Assembly: GCA_000621185.1 (NCBI GenBank)
Contig: KK211222.1
Span: forward strand, 553,523 to 617,522
Origin: Franconibacter pulveris DSM 19144
GTDB lineage: Bacteria; Pseudomonadota; Gammaproteobacteria; Enterobacterales; Enterobacteriaceae
Direction: 5' to 3'
DNA length: 64,000 nt
Positions 51,036 to 60,622 of the stretch are shown here, in pieces. The notes under the pieces were generated by a model, which was not told where the DNA came from, did no database searches, and worked only from the letters and a program-made list of their open reading frames with translations. Numbering within the stretch: position 1 is the stretch's first letter; each line of letters starts with the position of its first letter. The position numbers and the translations under genes were made by a program.

Positions 51036-52820
51036 ATGGAGTCCAGATCATTCCTTAAGAGTTGGGGGGCCGACTACGAGGCCGACGGTGTTGTGCGCTT
51101 TCGTCTGTGGGCGCCAGGCCAGGAGCGCGTGACGCTCAGGCTCGCCGGTACCGACCACATCATGCGCAAAAGCGAAGAGGGCTGGTTCGAGGCGCGGGTG
51201 ACCGACGTTGAACCGGGCACGGAATACCATTATGTGCTGGCCGACGGCATGGCGGTGCCAGACCCCGCTTCCCGGGCGCAGAAGGCGGACGTCAACGGGC
51301 CTTCGCTGGTCATCGACCCGGCCCGTTACGAATGGCAACACCGCCAGTGGAAAGGACGCCCGTGGGAAGAGACGGTCGTCTATGAAATGCATATCGGCAC
51401 CTTTACCCCAGAGGGAACGTTTAAGGCCGCGATGGCGAAATTGCCTTATCTGGCGGAGCTTGGGATAACCATGATTGAAGTGCTGCCGGTTTCCCAGTTC
51501 GGCGGCGAACGCGGATGGGGATATGACGGCGTCTTGCTCTACGCGCCGCATTCCGCCTACGGCACGCCCGATGATTTTAAAGCGTTTGTCGATGCCGCCC
51601 ACGGCTACGGGCTTTCCGTGGTGCTGGATATTGTGCTTAACCACTTCGGCCCGGAAGGAAACTATCTGCCGCTGCTGGCGCCGCAGTTTTTCCATGAGGA
51701 GCGGATGACCCCCTGGGGCCCCGGCATCGCCTATGACGTGGACGCCGCGCGTCGCTATATCGCCGAGGCGCCGCTCTACTGGCTGAAAGAGTACTACCTG
51801 GACGGCCTGCGCTTCGACGCCATCGACCAGATTGAAGACACGTCGGAAAAGCATGTGCTGATTGAGATTGCCGAACGCATCCGCGCGGCCGCCCCCAATC
51901 GTTACATTCACCTGACCACCGAAGACAGCCGCAACGTCACCTTTCTGCATCCGCGTGAAGAAAATGGCGCGGTGCCGCTCTTTACCGGCGAGTGGAACGA
52001 CGATTTCCACAATGCTATTCACGTGCTCGCCACCGGCGAGACGCAGGCGTACTACCAGGACTTCGCCGAAGCACCGGAAAAGCTGGTGGCCCGCATTCTT
52101 ACTGAAGGGTTTGCCTATCAGGGCGAAGTCTCTCCACAGACAGGTAAAAAGCGCGGCGTGAAGAGCGCCGGACAGCCGCCGGTCGCCTTTGTCGACTTTA
52201 TTCAGAACCACGACCAGACGGGCAACCGCGCGCAGGGGGAGCGTCTGATTTCGCTCGCCGGTCCTGACCGCACCCGCGTACTGCTGGCCACGCTGCTGTT
52301 CACGCCGCATATCCCGCTGCTCTTTATGGGGGAGGAGTATGGCGAGACGAACCCGTTCCTCTTCTTTACCGATTTTCACGGCGAGCTCGCCAAAGCGGTG
52401 CGGGAAGGCCGCGCGAAAGAGTTTGAAGGCCATGGCGATTTTGAAGACGAAAGCGTGCCGGACCCGAACGCGCAGAGCACCTTTATGGCGTCGAAGCTCG
52501 ACTGGAAAAAGCCGAACGGGGAAGGGAAATCCTGGCTCGATTTCACCCGCCAGCTGCTGGTGTTGCGTCATCAGCATATTGTACCGCTGCTGGTCAGGGC
52601 GGGCGGTCATTCCGGCACGGTGCTGAAAACGGCGAAAGGCTTTGTGGCGGTTAGCTGGACCTTCCCGTCAGGCACGCTCTCGCTGGCCATGAATATCGGC
52701 GAACAGTCGCAGCCGCTGCCCGAGATGCCTGGAGAGACGATTTTCGCCTGGCAGGCCGCGGGCAGCGAACTGCCGCCAAACGCGATTATTGTCCGCCTTG
52801 CTTCGGGAGACGCCGCATGA
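51036..52820 (+). CDS. treZ: Malto-oligosyltrehalose trehalohydrolase TreZ
   Basis: A 594-residue GH13 enzyme. An N-terminal beta domain (residues 1-90; FLKSWGADYEADGVVRFRLWAPGQERVTLRL) precedes the catalytic barrel with GLRFDAIDQ (nucleophile Asp about 260), TEDSRN (acid Glu about 294) and FIQNHDQ (about 390). It releases trehalose from maltooligosyl-trehalose. The treZ stop overlaps treY by 4 bp. No other trehalose synthesis gene is needed beyond GlgX and TreY in this operon. Confidence 0.93.
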   Translation: MESRSFLKSWGADYEADGVVRFRLWAPGQERVTLRLAGTDHIMRKSEEGWFEARVTDVEPGTEYHYVLADGMAVPDPASRAQKADVNGPSLVIDPARYEWQHRQWKGRPWEETVVYEMHIGTFTPEGTFKAAMAKLPYLAELGITMIEVLPVSQFGGERGWGYDGVLLYAPHSAYGTPDDFKAFVDAAHGYGLSVVLDIVLNHFGPEGNYLPLLAPQFFHEERMTPWGPGIAYDVDAARRYIAEAPLYWLKEYYLDGLRFDAIDQIEDTSEKHVLIEIAERIRAAAPNRYIHLTTEDSRNVTFLHPREENGAVPLFTGEWNDDFHNAIHVLATGETQAYYQDFAEAPEKLVARILTEGFAYQGEVSPQTGKKRGVKSAGQPPVAFVDFIQNHDQTGNRAQGERLISLAGPDRTRVLLATLLFTPHIPLLFMGEEYGETNPFLFFTDFHGELAKAVREGRAKEFEGHGDFEDESVPDPNAQSTFMASKLDWKKPNGEGKSWLDFTRQLLVLRHQHIVPLLVRAGGHSGTVLKTAKGFVAVSWTFPSGTLSLAMNIGEQSQPLPEMPGETIFAWQAAGSELPPNAIIVRLASGDAA

Positions 52821-55348
52821 TCCCAACTTCTACCTATCGTATTCAGTTTCGCAACGGCATGACGTTCGACCGCGCCGCAGCGCTTGTTCCGTATATTAAA
52901 CGGCTCGGCATCAGCCATCTTTATGCTTCGCCGATTTTTACCGCCACCGCCGGCTCCACGCACGGCTATGACGTAACCGACGCCAATGAAATCGACCCCG
53001 CCATCGGCGGCCGCGAAGGGTTTGATCGGATGGTCAACGCGCTGAAGGCGGCGGGGCTGGGGCTGATTCTCGACATCGTGCCGAACCATATGGCCGCCTC
53101 GCTTGAAAACCCGTGGTGGCGCGACGTTATTGAAAACGGGCAGCAAAGCCGCTACGCCCGTTATTTTGACATTGACTGGACGCGGCGTCTGACGCTGCCG
53201 TTCCTTGGCGACACGTTTGAGGCGGTGCTGGAAAACGGCGAGATCAGCATTAAGCCCGACCCGCAAACCGGCAAACCCGCCTTCGCCTACTATGAAAGCT
53301 ACTATCCGCTCACGCCCACCAGCTGGCAGGGGCGCGAAGAGACCGTGCTGGAGATGACGGATAAAGCGCAGCTTGCGGCGCTGCATGACCAACAGCCTTA
53401 CCGGCTGATGTCCTGGCGCGACGCGCCGCGCGAGCTTTCCTACCGTCGCTTTTTTGAAATCACCGGGCTTGCCGGGGTGCGCGTTGAAGATAAAGCGGTG
53501 TTTGACGATTCTCATCGGCTGATTCTTGAGCTGGTGCGCTCCGGCGCGGTGGACGGGCTGCGGGTGGATCATGTGGATGGTCTGGCCGATCCGAAAGGTT
53601 ATCTGGAGCTGCTGCGCCAGGAGGCGGGACCCGACTGCTACATCACGGTTGAGAAGATCTTAGGGGAGGGTGAACAGATCCCATCCGACTGGCCTGTCTC
53701 CGGCACCACCGGCTATGAGTTTATCGCCGCGCTCTCCGACGTGCTGGTGGATGGCGATAAGCTTGGCGACCTGCGCAAGGCTTATGAAGAGGTGGTGGGC
53801 AAGCCGGTGAATATGAAAGCGGAGCTGCGCGATGCGAAGCTGCTGATGGCGGACCGCAATTTCGAAGGGGAATTCACCACGCTGCTGAAGCTTGCGCTCG
53901 CTATCGGACAAACCGAGAGCGTCCCGCTGGAGGAGCAAGCGGTACGCGCGGCGCTGCGCGAATTGCTGGTGGCCTTCCCGGTCTACCGCACTTACGGCAC
54001 GGTGAATGGCCTGCCGGCAGAAGGGCATGCGCTGTTGCAAAAAGTGGTCAACAAGGTGAAGGCGAGCGAGAACGCGCCGCAGCCCGCCGCACTCGATTTC
54101 ATTACCCGTATTTTCAAAGGCGAGGTGGCTGAAGCGGCGGTGAACAGCGCCGCCACGTTCCGCACCCGCTTCCAGCAGTTGACCGGCCCGCTGATGGCCA
54201 AATCGGTGGAAGATACGCTCTTCTTTCGCCAGAACATGGAGCTGGCGCTGAATGAAGTGGGCGCCGAGCCGCTGCCGCGCACCTTCTCCGTTGAGCGTTT
54301 CCATCGGGAGATGACAGCGCGGCTGACGCATCAGCCCGATGCGCTTTCCGGCACCTCGACCCACGACACTAAACGCGGCGAGGACGCGCGAGCGCGGCTC
54401 TATACGTTAACCGAAGCGCCGGAGCGCTGGGCAGACTGCGTCGCCCGCTGGCGACAGATGAATCAAACCAAAGTGGTCTTCCTGAATGACGGCACGGCGC
54501 CGAAAGGGGTGGATACCTGGATGCTCTACCAGGCGCTGGCGGGCGTCTGGCCCGCGACGCTTGCGCCTGGCGACGAGGCGGGGCTGAAAGCGCTTGAAGA
54601 GCGGTTCCTGCAGTTTGTCGAAAAGGCGCTGCGGGAGGCAAAGCTGCGCACCGACTGGGTGGACAGCAATGACGCCTATGAAAACGTGGTGCTGGATTAC
54701 GCCCGCCATCTGTTGTCGCCAGCGAATCAGGACTTTTTGCAGGATTTCGCCCGCTCGCTGCAACCATTCATTAATGCCGGGCTGGTTAACAGCCTGACCC
54801 AGACGATGATCAAGCTGACCGCGCCCGGCGTGCCGGATATCTACCAGGGAAGCGAAGGGCTCAATTTCAGCCTGGTCGACCCCGATAACCGGCGCGAGCC
54901 CGATTTCGCCGCGCTGACGCACTGGCTCGATGAAGAAGCCAGCGCCTCCTGGCTTAGCGAAGAGGCCTGGCTTAGCGGCGAGCTGAAACAACATGTCATC
55001 GCCAGAGCGCTGCGCTTACGGCAACAGAAACCCGCGCTGTTTCGTCGCGGAGACTATCTGCCGCTTTCAGCGACGGGCAATCGCGCGGAAAACGTTATCG
55101 CTTTTGCGCGCGCCAGGGAGAGTGACGCGCTGATTGTCATCGCGCCGCGCCTGGTGCTGGGCGTGCTGGAAGGCCGCCTTGCCGCGCCGCATGCGGAGCT
55201 GTGGGCGGATACCGAAATCGCCTTGCCCGCTACGCTCGCGAACCGCCGTTATCACGACATCCTCAGTGGAAAAGAGGTGGTTGTAACTGACCGGATAGAT
55301 GTGCAAACCCTCAACGGTTACGCTTCTGCCATACTTATAACTGTCTAA
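52817..55348 (+). CDS. treY: Malto-oligosyltrehalose synthase TreY
   Basis: An 843-residue GH13 enzyme that rearranges the reducing end of maltodextrin into an alpha,alpha-1,1 bond. The N-terminus STYRIQFRNGMTFDRAAALVPYIKRLGISHLYASPIFTATAGSTHGYDVTD is characteristic. Catalytic blocks are GLRVDHVDGL (nucleophile Asp about 250), TVEKILGEGE (Glu) and SGTSTHDTKRGEDARAR. The GlgX gene follows after a gap of about 70 bp. Length is normal. Confidence 0.93.
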   Translation: MIPTSTYRIQFRNGMTFDRAAALVPYIKRLGISHLYASPIFTATAGSTHGYDVTDANEIDPAIGGREGFDRMVNALKAAGLGLILDIVPNHMAASLENPWWRDVIENGQQSRYARYFDIDWTRRLTLPFLGDTFEAVLENGEISIKPDPQTGKPAFAYYESYYPLTPTSWQGREETVLEMTDKAQLAALHDQQPYRLMSWRDAPRELSYRRFFEITGLAGVRVEDKAVFDDSHRLILELVRSGAVDGLRVDHVDGLADPKGYLELLRQEAGPDCYITVEKILGEGEQIPSDWPVSGTTGYEFIAALSDVLVDGDKLGDLRKAYEEVVGKPVNMKAELRDAKLLMADRNFEGEFTTLLKLALAIGQTESVPLEEQAVRAALRELLVAFPVYRTYGTVNGLPAEGHALLQKVVNKVKASENAPQPAALDFITRIFKGEVAEAAVNSAATFRTRFQQLTGPLMAKSVEDTLFFRQNMELALNEVGAEPLPRTFSVERFHREMTARLTHQPDALSGTSTHDTKRGEDARARLYTLTEAPERWADCVARWRQMNQTKVVFLNDGTAPKGVDTWMLYQALAGVWPATLAPGDEAGLKALEERFLQFVEKALREAKLRTDWVDSNDAYENVVLDYARHLLSPANQDFLQDFARSLQPFINAGLVNSLTQTMIKLTAPGVPDIYQGSEGLNFSLVDPDNRREPDFAALTHWLDEEASASWLSEEAWLSGELKQHVIARALRLRQQKPALFRRGDYLPLSATGNRAENVIAFARARESDALIVIAPRLVLGVLEGRLAAPHAELWADTEIALPATLANRRYHDILSGKEVVVTDRIDVQTLNGYASAILITV

Positions 55349-55420
55349 CTTTGTTGCTTTTAAAGATGTCATGTATCGCTGCTGTATATGAAAGCTCTGC
55401 ACATCCATGGAGAAGAATGC

Positions 55421-57496
55421 ATGTCACACGGTAAGCCTTTTGAAATAACGTCAGGGTATAGCCATCGTCTCGGCGCCAATTACGACGGCGAAGGGGTTAA
55501 CTTCGCGCTTTTTTCAGCGCACGCGGAGCGCGTTGAGCTCTGCCTGTACGCGCCGGACGGTAAAACTGAAATTGCCCGTCTTGAGCTTCCGGAATATACC
55601 CACGAGGTGTGGCACGGCTATGTGCCGGGGCTGAAGCCCGGCGCGCTTTACGGCTATCGCGTTCACGGTCCTTTCGATCCGGAGAATGGTCATCGCTTTA
55701 ACCCTAATAAACTGCTTATCGACCCATACGCACGCGAGCTGGTTGGCGATATCGAATGGAATGAAGCCCATTTCGCCTATGATTTGCTGCATGAAGATAA
55801 GGACTTAACCTTTGACACCCGCGACAGCGCGCCCTATACGCCGAAGTGCCGGGTTATCGACCCGGAGGCATTTGACTGGCAGGACGACAACCGCCCCTCC
55901 ATTCACTGGCCGAACTCAGTCGTGTACGAGACACATGTGAAAGGCTTCACGCAACTTAACCCGGCAATTCCACCAGAGCTGCGCGGCACGTTTGAAGGAA
56001 TGGGGCACAAGGCGTCCGTTGATTACATTAAAAGCCTTGGCATTACCTCCGTAGAACTGCTGCCGGTACACTGGTTCCCGGACGATCAGCATCTGCTTGA
56101 TAAGGGACTGAAAAACTTCTGGGGTTATAACTCGCTCGGCTTTTTCGCGCCGGCCTCACGCTATTACGGCCCGCGAGGCATTCAGGGGTTTCGCGACATG
56201 GTACGCGCTTTCCATGATGCCGGTATCGAGGTGATCCTGGATGTGGTTTATAACCACACGGCGGAAGGCAACGAGCTTGGCCCGACGCTGTCGTTCAAGG
56301 GGATCGATAACTTCTCTTATTATCGCACCATGCCCGACATGCACCGTTATTACATTAATGACACCGGCACCGGCAACACCGTCAACACCTCGCATCCGCG
56401 AGTGCTGCAAATGGTGATGGATTCGCTGCGCTACTGGACCGAGTCGATGCATATCGACGGCTTCCGCTTTGACCTTGGCACCATCCTGGGCCGCGAGCCG
56501 GAAGGCTTTGACCAGCGCGGCGGCTTTTTCGACGCCATCACCCAGGACCCGGTACTTTCACGCGTGAAGCTGATAGGCGAGCCCTGGGATATCGGTCCGG
56601 GCGGCTATCAGGTGGGCGGCTTCCCGCCAGGCTGGGCGGAGTGGAACGATAAATACCGCGACACGGTGCGCGAATACTGGAAGGGGGACAATGTCTCTTC
56701 CGAATTTGCCGCACGTCTGCTGGGTTCCGGCGACCTCTACGACCAGCGCGGTCGCCGCCCGTGGGCAAGCGTCAACTTTATTACCGCGCATGACGGCTTC
56801 ACGCTTAACGATCTGGTCTCTTATAACGAGAAACACAACGACGATAACGGCGAGGACAATAACGACGGTCATAACAATAACCGCTCCTACAATTATGGCG
56901 CCGAAGGTCCAACGGAGGATGAAGGCATCAATGCGGTGCGCGAACGGCAAAAACGTAATTTCCTCGCCACGCTGTTCTTCTCACATGGCACGCCGATGCT
57001 GCTGGCGGGCGATGAATTCGGCCGCAGCCAGATGGGTAACAATAACGGTTATTGCCAGGACAGCGAGATTTCCTGGGTTCACTGGGAAAACCTGCCGGAG
57101 AGCGCCGAAACGCTGCGCGAATTTACCCGCCAGGTTATCAAGCTGCGTGCCGAGCAGCCGCTGTTGCGGCGTGAAAACTGGCGCGATGGCATGGTCATCG
57201 AATGGTTCAACGCAGGCGGCGGCTATCAGCAGGCGGAGCAGTGGGATGAAGGCTCGACGCTCGGCGTTTATATCGGTCGGCCCGATCTGCAAAAAGAGGA
57301 GGGCATCTGGCACGATGTGCTGATGCTGATAAACCCGTATGAAGGCACCGTGCCGTTTCGCATTCCTCAGTTGGGCGAGGGCGGCTGGGTGCTGGAGCTC
57401 AGCACCTCAGATAATGCGAAACGCGGCATCGTCATTAATAAAGAGAAAGATTTTGAACTTGAAGGCCGCAGCCTGGCGCTATTCAGAAGGCCATAA
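55421..57496 (+). CDS. glgX: Glycogen debranching enzyme GlgX
   Basis: A 691-residue GH13 isoamylase-type debranching enzyme. The start at 55421 (SHGKPFEITSGYSHRLGA) is preferred over 55388 because GGAG lies 8 nt upstream and the product then begins like isoamylases. It has GYRVHGPFDPENGHRFNP, GFRFDLGT (Asp about 350), GEPWDIGPGGYQVGGFPPGWAEWND (Glu about 386) and FITAHDGFT (about 456), and an Asn/Asp-rich loop near 470-490. It removes branches from glycogen so TreY and TreZ can use the chains. E. coli glgX sits in the glg operon, so this may be a second or relocated copy. Confidence 0.93.
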   Translation: MSHGKPFEITSGYSHRLGANYDGEGVNFALFSAHAERVELCLYAPDGKTEIARLELPEYTHEVWHGYVPGLKPGALYGYRVHGPFDPENGHRFNPNKLLIDPYARELVGDIEWNEAHFAYDLLHEDKDLTFDTRDSAPYTPKCRVIDPEAFDWQDDNRPSIHWPNSVVYETHVKGFTQLNPAIPPELRGTFEGMGHKASVDYIKSLGITSVELLPVHWFPDDQHLLDKGLKNFWGYNSLGFFAPASRYYGPRGIQGFRDMVRAFHDAGIEVILDVVYNHTAEGNELGPTLSFKGIDNFSYYRTMPDMHRYYINDTGTGNTVNTSHPRVLQMVMDSLRYWTESMHIDGFRFDLGTILGREPEGFDQRGGFFDAITQDPVLSRVKLIGEPWDIGPGGYQVGGFPPGWAEWNDKYRDTVREYWKGDNVSSEFAARLLGSGDLYDQRGRRPWASVNFITAHDGFTLNDLVSYNEKHNDDNGEDNNDGHNNNRSYNYGAEGPTEDEGINAVRERQKRNFLATLFFSHGTPMLLAGDEFGRSQMGNNNGYCQDSEISWVHWENLPESAETLREFTRQVIKLRAEQPLLRRENWRDGMVIEWFNAGGGYQQAEQWDEGSTLGVYIGRPDLQKEEGIWHDVLMLINPYEGTVPFRIPQLGEGGWVLELSTSDNAKRGIVINKEKDFELEGRSLALFRRP

Positions 57497-57516
57497 GTAA
57501 ACGATAAAAACAGGGT

Positions 57517-57553
57517 GCCAGATAATGCTGAGACAGGTTATCTGGCTTTTTTT
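57517..57553 (+). terminator. Rho-independent terminator after glgX
   Basis: A 9-bp stem GCCAGATAA/TTATCTGGC with a 12-nt loop is followed by a run of seven T residues. The remaining AT-rich gap to 57902 has no clear gene; its weak ORFs are not credible. Confidence 0.85.
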
Positions 57554-57902
57554 CGCCTGCTTTATCCGTAGCAAGGAAATAATAAAGCGCGTCAGGATAA
57601 TATTTGCAGGCCACAACCACAAATTTATCATTATTTTTAAACGCAGAAACAGAAACGCATTCATGAAACTGGATTTCAGTCTTTTTATCTTAAAAAAATA
57701 GCTTTAAATACAATAAGTAAAATTGCAGAAAAACATCCCTTTAAAAAAACAAAGCCAGCAGGTCATTTTCCCCGAATAATACGAAGCGCGGGCCATGTCT
57801 CGCTTATCATTTTATTCCTACTACTATTGAATAGGGTTGCTCTTCTTTAATAAACGAATCGCGAACGTTTTTTAACCGTACGTGAAGAAGTGGAGAGTCA
57901 TT

Positions 57903-58940
57903 ATGTTCGATAAACACACACATTCAGCCAGAGAACCAGACGGCGAATATCGGGTGGATAATTACGGCGTTCCGTTAAAGCGAATTTCCTGGAGCGCAGT
58001 TTTTGCCGGCGTGATCGTTTCCATCGTTATTTACCTGTTACTTGCTATCCTGGGTACGGCAGTGGGCACTACCACCATCGATCCGATGGAGGAACAGAAT
58101 CCCGTAGAGGGCATTGGCATGGGTGCGGCGATATGGGGCGGGGTAAGCATGCTTATTTCTATCGCCGTCGGCGGCTATGTGAGCGGCAGACTGGCGCAGC
58201 GTGAAGGCGCGTTGCATGGGCTTTTGATGTTTGGCGTAAATACGCTGATTTTTACCTGGCTGTTAGTGACCATCGCCAGCAGCGCCGTGACCGGCACAAT
58301 GAACGTGCTTGGCACCGGGTTACAGGCAGTCAGCAGCGGGGCGAAAGCGCTTGCGCCGCAGGCGGTTGAAATGGCGAGAGATAAGCTCGCTGAAAACAAT
58401 ATCAACCTGGACAACCTGCAAAACGAACTTGAAACCACGCTAAGGCAAACCGGTAAGCCGGAGCTGCAACCCGAAGCCTTACAAAACCAGGCGCAGGGGG
58501 AAGTAAACAACGCGCAGAACCAGGCGGCAGGCGCGGCTCAACCGCAACAACAAGCGCCAGGCGCTGGCAACACCGATCTGGCGAATTTCTTTAAAGGCCT
58601 CGTGGAAAGGAATCAGGCGACATTCCAGGCTGCCGATCGCGAAGCGCTGAAAAATATCATTCAGGCGCGCACGGGTAAAACGGATGCCGAAGCGGAACAA
58701 ATCGTGAATCAGACCGAGCAAAATTATCAGGCTGCTCGCGCGAAATATGAAGAGCTGAAACAGCAAGCCGAACAGAAAAGCCGTGAAATGGGCGAGAAAG
58801 CCGCCGCCGCCACAGCCAAAGCGGCGTGGTTTGCTTTCTTTATGATGATTGTCGAAGCGGTGCTGGCAGGCGTGATGGGCATGGTTGGCCGTCGCACGCA
58901 ACCGCGGCCGGTCACCAGTGAGCAACGTCCGGGCAGATAA
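57903..58940 (+). CDS. Membrane protein with glycine-zipper-like spans and a coiled-coil periplasmic/cytoplasmic region
   Basis: A 345-residue protein; start 57903 has GGAG 8 nt upstream, an ATG at 57882 in frame does not. Spans lie at about 25-52 (WSAVFAGVIVSIVIYLLLAILGTAVG), 72-92, 100-120 and 305-328. Between them, residues 130-290 are a Gln/Asn/Ala-rich helical region (NNAQNQAAGAAQPQQQAPGAGN; NIIQARTGKTDAEAEQIVNQTEQNYQAARAKYEELKQQAEQKSREMGEKAAAATAKA) predicted to form a coiled coil. I do not assign a function; stress- or PhnA-like membrane proteins share this build. It is monocistronic, ending before a REP-like hairpin. Confidence 0.8.
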   Translation: MFDKHTHSAREPDGEYRVDNYGVPLKRISWSAVFAGVIVSIVIYLLLAILGTAVGTTTIDPMEEQNPVEGIGMGAAIWGGVSMLISIAVGGYVSGRLAQREGALHGLLMFGVNTLIFTWLLVTIASSAVTGTMNVLGTGLQAVSSGAKALAPQAVEMARDKLAENNINLDNLQNELETTLRQTGKPELQPEALQNQAQGEVNNAQNQAAGAAQPQQQAPGAGNTDLANFFKGLVERNQATFQAADREALKNIIQARTGKTDAEAEQIVNQTEQNYQAARAKYEELKQQAEQKSREMGEKAAAATAKAAWFAFFMMIVEAVLAGVMGMVGRRTQPRPVTSEQRPGR

Positions 58941-58953
58941 GGCGCAGTGAATG

Positions 58954-58982
58954 GCTACGCCGGGCTGCACGCCCGGCGTAGC
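58954..58982. repeat. REP-like inverted repeat between convergent genes
   Basis: A perfect 12-bp stem GCTACGCCGGGC/GCCCGGCGTAGC with a 5-nt loop, resembling one REP unit (the GC-rich sequence recalls the E. coli REP core GCCTACGCCGGG). It separates the membrane protein from the SgrR-like gene and can act as a bidirectional stop. Confidence 0.65.
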
Positions 58983-58984
58983 GA

Positions 58985-60622
58985 TCAGCAGCGGGTGGTG
59001 TCAATCCACAGAGAGGTATAGTCAGGCATACACTGCGGGCCGCATTTGACTCCCTGAACGGAATCAGGGTAGCGCAGGGTAAAATTTTTCAGATACAGCG
59101 GCGTGATTATCTCATGACGAATAGCATGACTTAATAACCTGATAAGCAGGGCGCGATGATGGGAGACATCGCCCATCGCCGAACGTTGCAGCATCGCCCC
59201 GATGAGGCGCTGCGTTTTTACAGGCCAGAACGCTTTCACCATTCTGCTGTGCCGCCAGCGCTCTTCAACCGTGAAGACGGCCGCACGGCGGCTGCTAAGA
59301 TAGCCCAGCGCTATATCCATATGTTCCCAGTTCTTTCCGGGAGCGTGCCAGTGCCCATTGTAGATGGGCGTCAGCACCAGGCGGCAACCCCTACGGCTCA
59401 GGTTTCTGGCGAGCGCATCGGCAAACTTGTCCGTATCCGGCGTGCTTAAATAAGCCATCGAAAGAGAAGGCGGCAGAGGGGCCGGGCTAAAGCTGCTGGC
59501 AGAGGGCAGGGTAAGCCAATCTGGAACAGGCAGGATATCCGCTTCTGCTTCGATAGTGGATTGCGCGATGCTTCTGGCGATATGCAACACCAGCGCCCGC
59601 TGCGGCGGCGTCAGCGCAGCGCGTTTAAGCTGGTTGAATGTCATAAAGGAAAAGATATCGGCGGATGAGAGTGTATTAACTGGCTCAGCCCGCAGCTTAG
59701 AACGCGGCGTTTCCATATTAATGAGCCCCCAGTCGTCGGCTCTGCGCAGCTGTGTTTCTACCGTAACGGTGGCGGCCAGCGGTTTCTCACCGTACCAGAA
59801 AGCGAAACGCGCCAGCTTTACGCACTCGTCAGTATGCTCAATGACTCTGAATGGCCCCAGACCTACGGTTGGCTCTTCAGGATGCGCCAGCGAACAGGCC
59901 GGGTGAGCAAGGCGATGCAATAGCATTTCATCCGGTTGGGTTAAGTGAAAGACAATGAGTTGATCGTTGGCCGTTATGCGTTCGACATAGGGGAGCAGCG
60001 GCGTTCCCGCCAGACGTTGTAACTGGCTTAGCAGCTGTGCAGCGCTTACGCTTTGCTCGTTATGCCAGACCAGCCCCTGACGAATATAGAATCGCCAGCT
60101 CAGGCCATCGTCGGATTTTATATTGTGGTGAGCTAAAGCAGGGACAGGATCGGTACAGCCATGCGGAAAACGCATTACGCCGACATGCACCATACGCATC
60201 AGATGACGCCTGTAGTGCACGGCAAAAAACGCCGGAACAATTGCCGGGATCGGGCGAGGGGAGGAAAGCGTAAAATGATAACCTTCGGGCGCAGCGGAAA
60301 AAACCACGCCTTCACTGGCGCTGGTATGAGGAGAAGAAAAACGCGGATGGAGTTTTTCTTTGAGCCCATTGTCATCCAGCATGCACTGGATCTGGCTCAT
60401 TTTGCCCCTGCCTGGCAATGAGGACCAGTTGATCCAGCCTCGTTGCTTCATCTCTTTTAACAGTGTGCGCGTGTACCGTGGCGTACAGGCAAGCACCTCT
60501 GCGACGTCCTGGAGTAAAACATCGCATCGCCTGTTTTGATACTGCTTCAGTAATCTTTCATATTGCCTGGCTAAACGCGACATTTTTGCGTTAAGCGAAA
60601 CGGAAGGGTATTGCCCGGTCAC
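58985..60622 (-). CDS. SgrR-family transcriptional regulator
   Basis: A 545-residue protein with the SgrR layout. An N-terminal winged helix (about 35-85: QDVAEVLACTPRYTRTLLKEMKQRGWINWSSLPGRGKMSQIQC) precedes a solute-binding (SBP_bac_5) domain with DPVPALAHHNIKSDDGLSWRFYIRQGLVWHNEQSVSAAQLLSQLQR. SgrR of E. coli senses sugar-phosphate stress and activates the divergent sRNA SgrS; its paralogue YbaE has the same build. No SgrS-like RNA was recognised upstream. Its binding domain probably recognises a peptide- or sugar-like molecule. A long AT-rich gap separates it from the diguanylate cyclase on the opposite strand. Confidence 0.85.
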   Translation of the reverse strand: MTGQYPSVSLNAKMSRLARQYERLLKQYQNRRCDVLLQDVAEVLACTPRYTRTLLKEMKQRGWINWSSLPGRGKMSQIQCMLDDNGLKEKLHPRFSSPHTSASEGVVFSAAPEGYHFTLSSPRPIPAIVPAFFAVHYRRHLMRMVHVGVMRFPHGCTDPVPALAHHNIKSDDGLSWRFYIRQGLVWHNEQSVSAAQLLSQLQRLAGTPLLPYVERITANDQLIVFHLTQPDEMLLHRLAHPACSLAHPEEPTVGLGPFRVIEHTDECVKLARFAFWYGEKPLAATVTVETQLRRADDWGLINMETPRSKLRAEPVNTLSSADIFSFMTFNQLKRAALTPPQRALVLHIARSIAQSTIEAEADILPVPDWLTLPSASSFSPAPLPPSLSMAYLSTPDTDKFADALARNLSRRGCRLVLTPIYNGHWHAPGKNWEHMDIALGYLSSRRAAVFTVEERWRHSRMVKAFWPVKTQRLIGAMLQRSAMGDVSHHRALLIRLLSHAIRHEIITPLYLKNFTLRYPDSVQGVKCGPQCMPDYTSLWIDTTRC

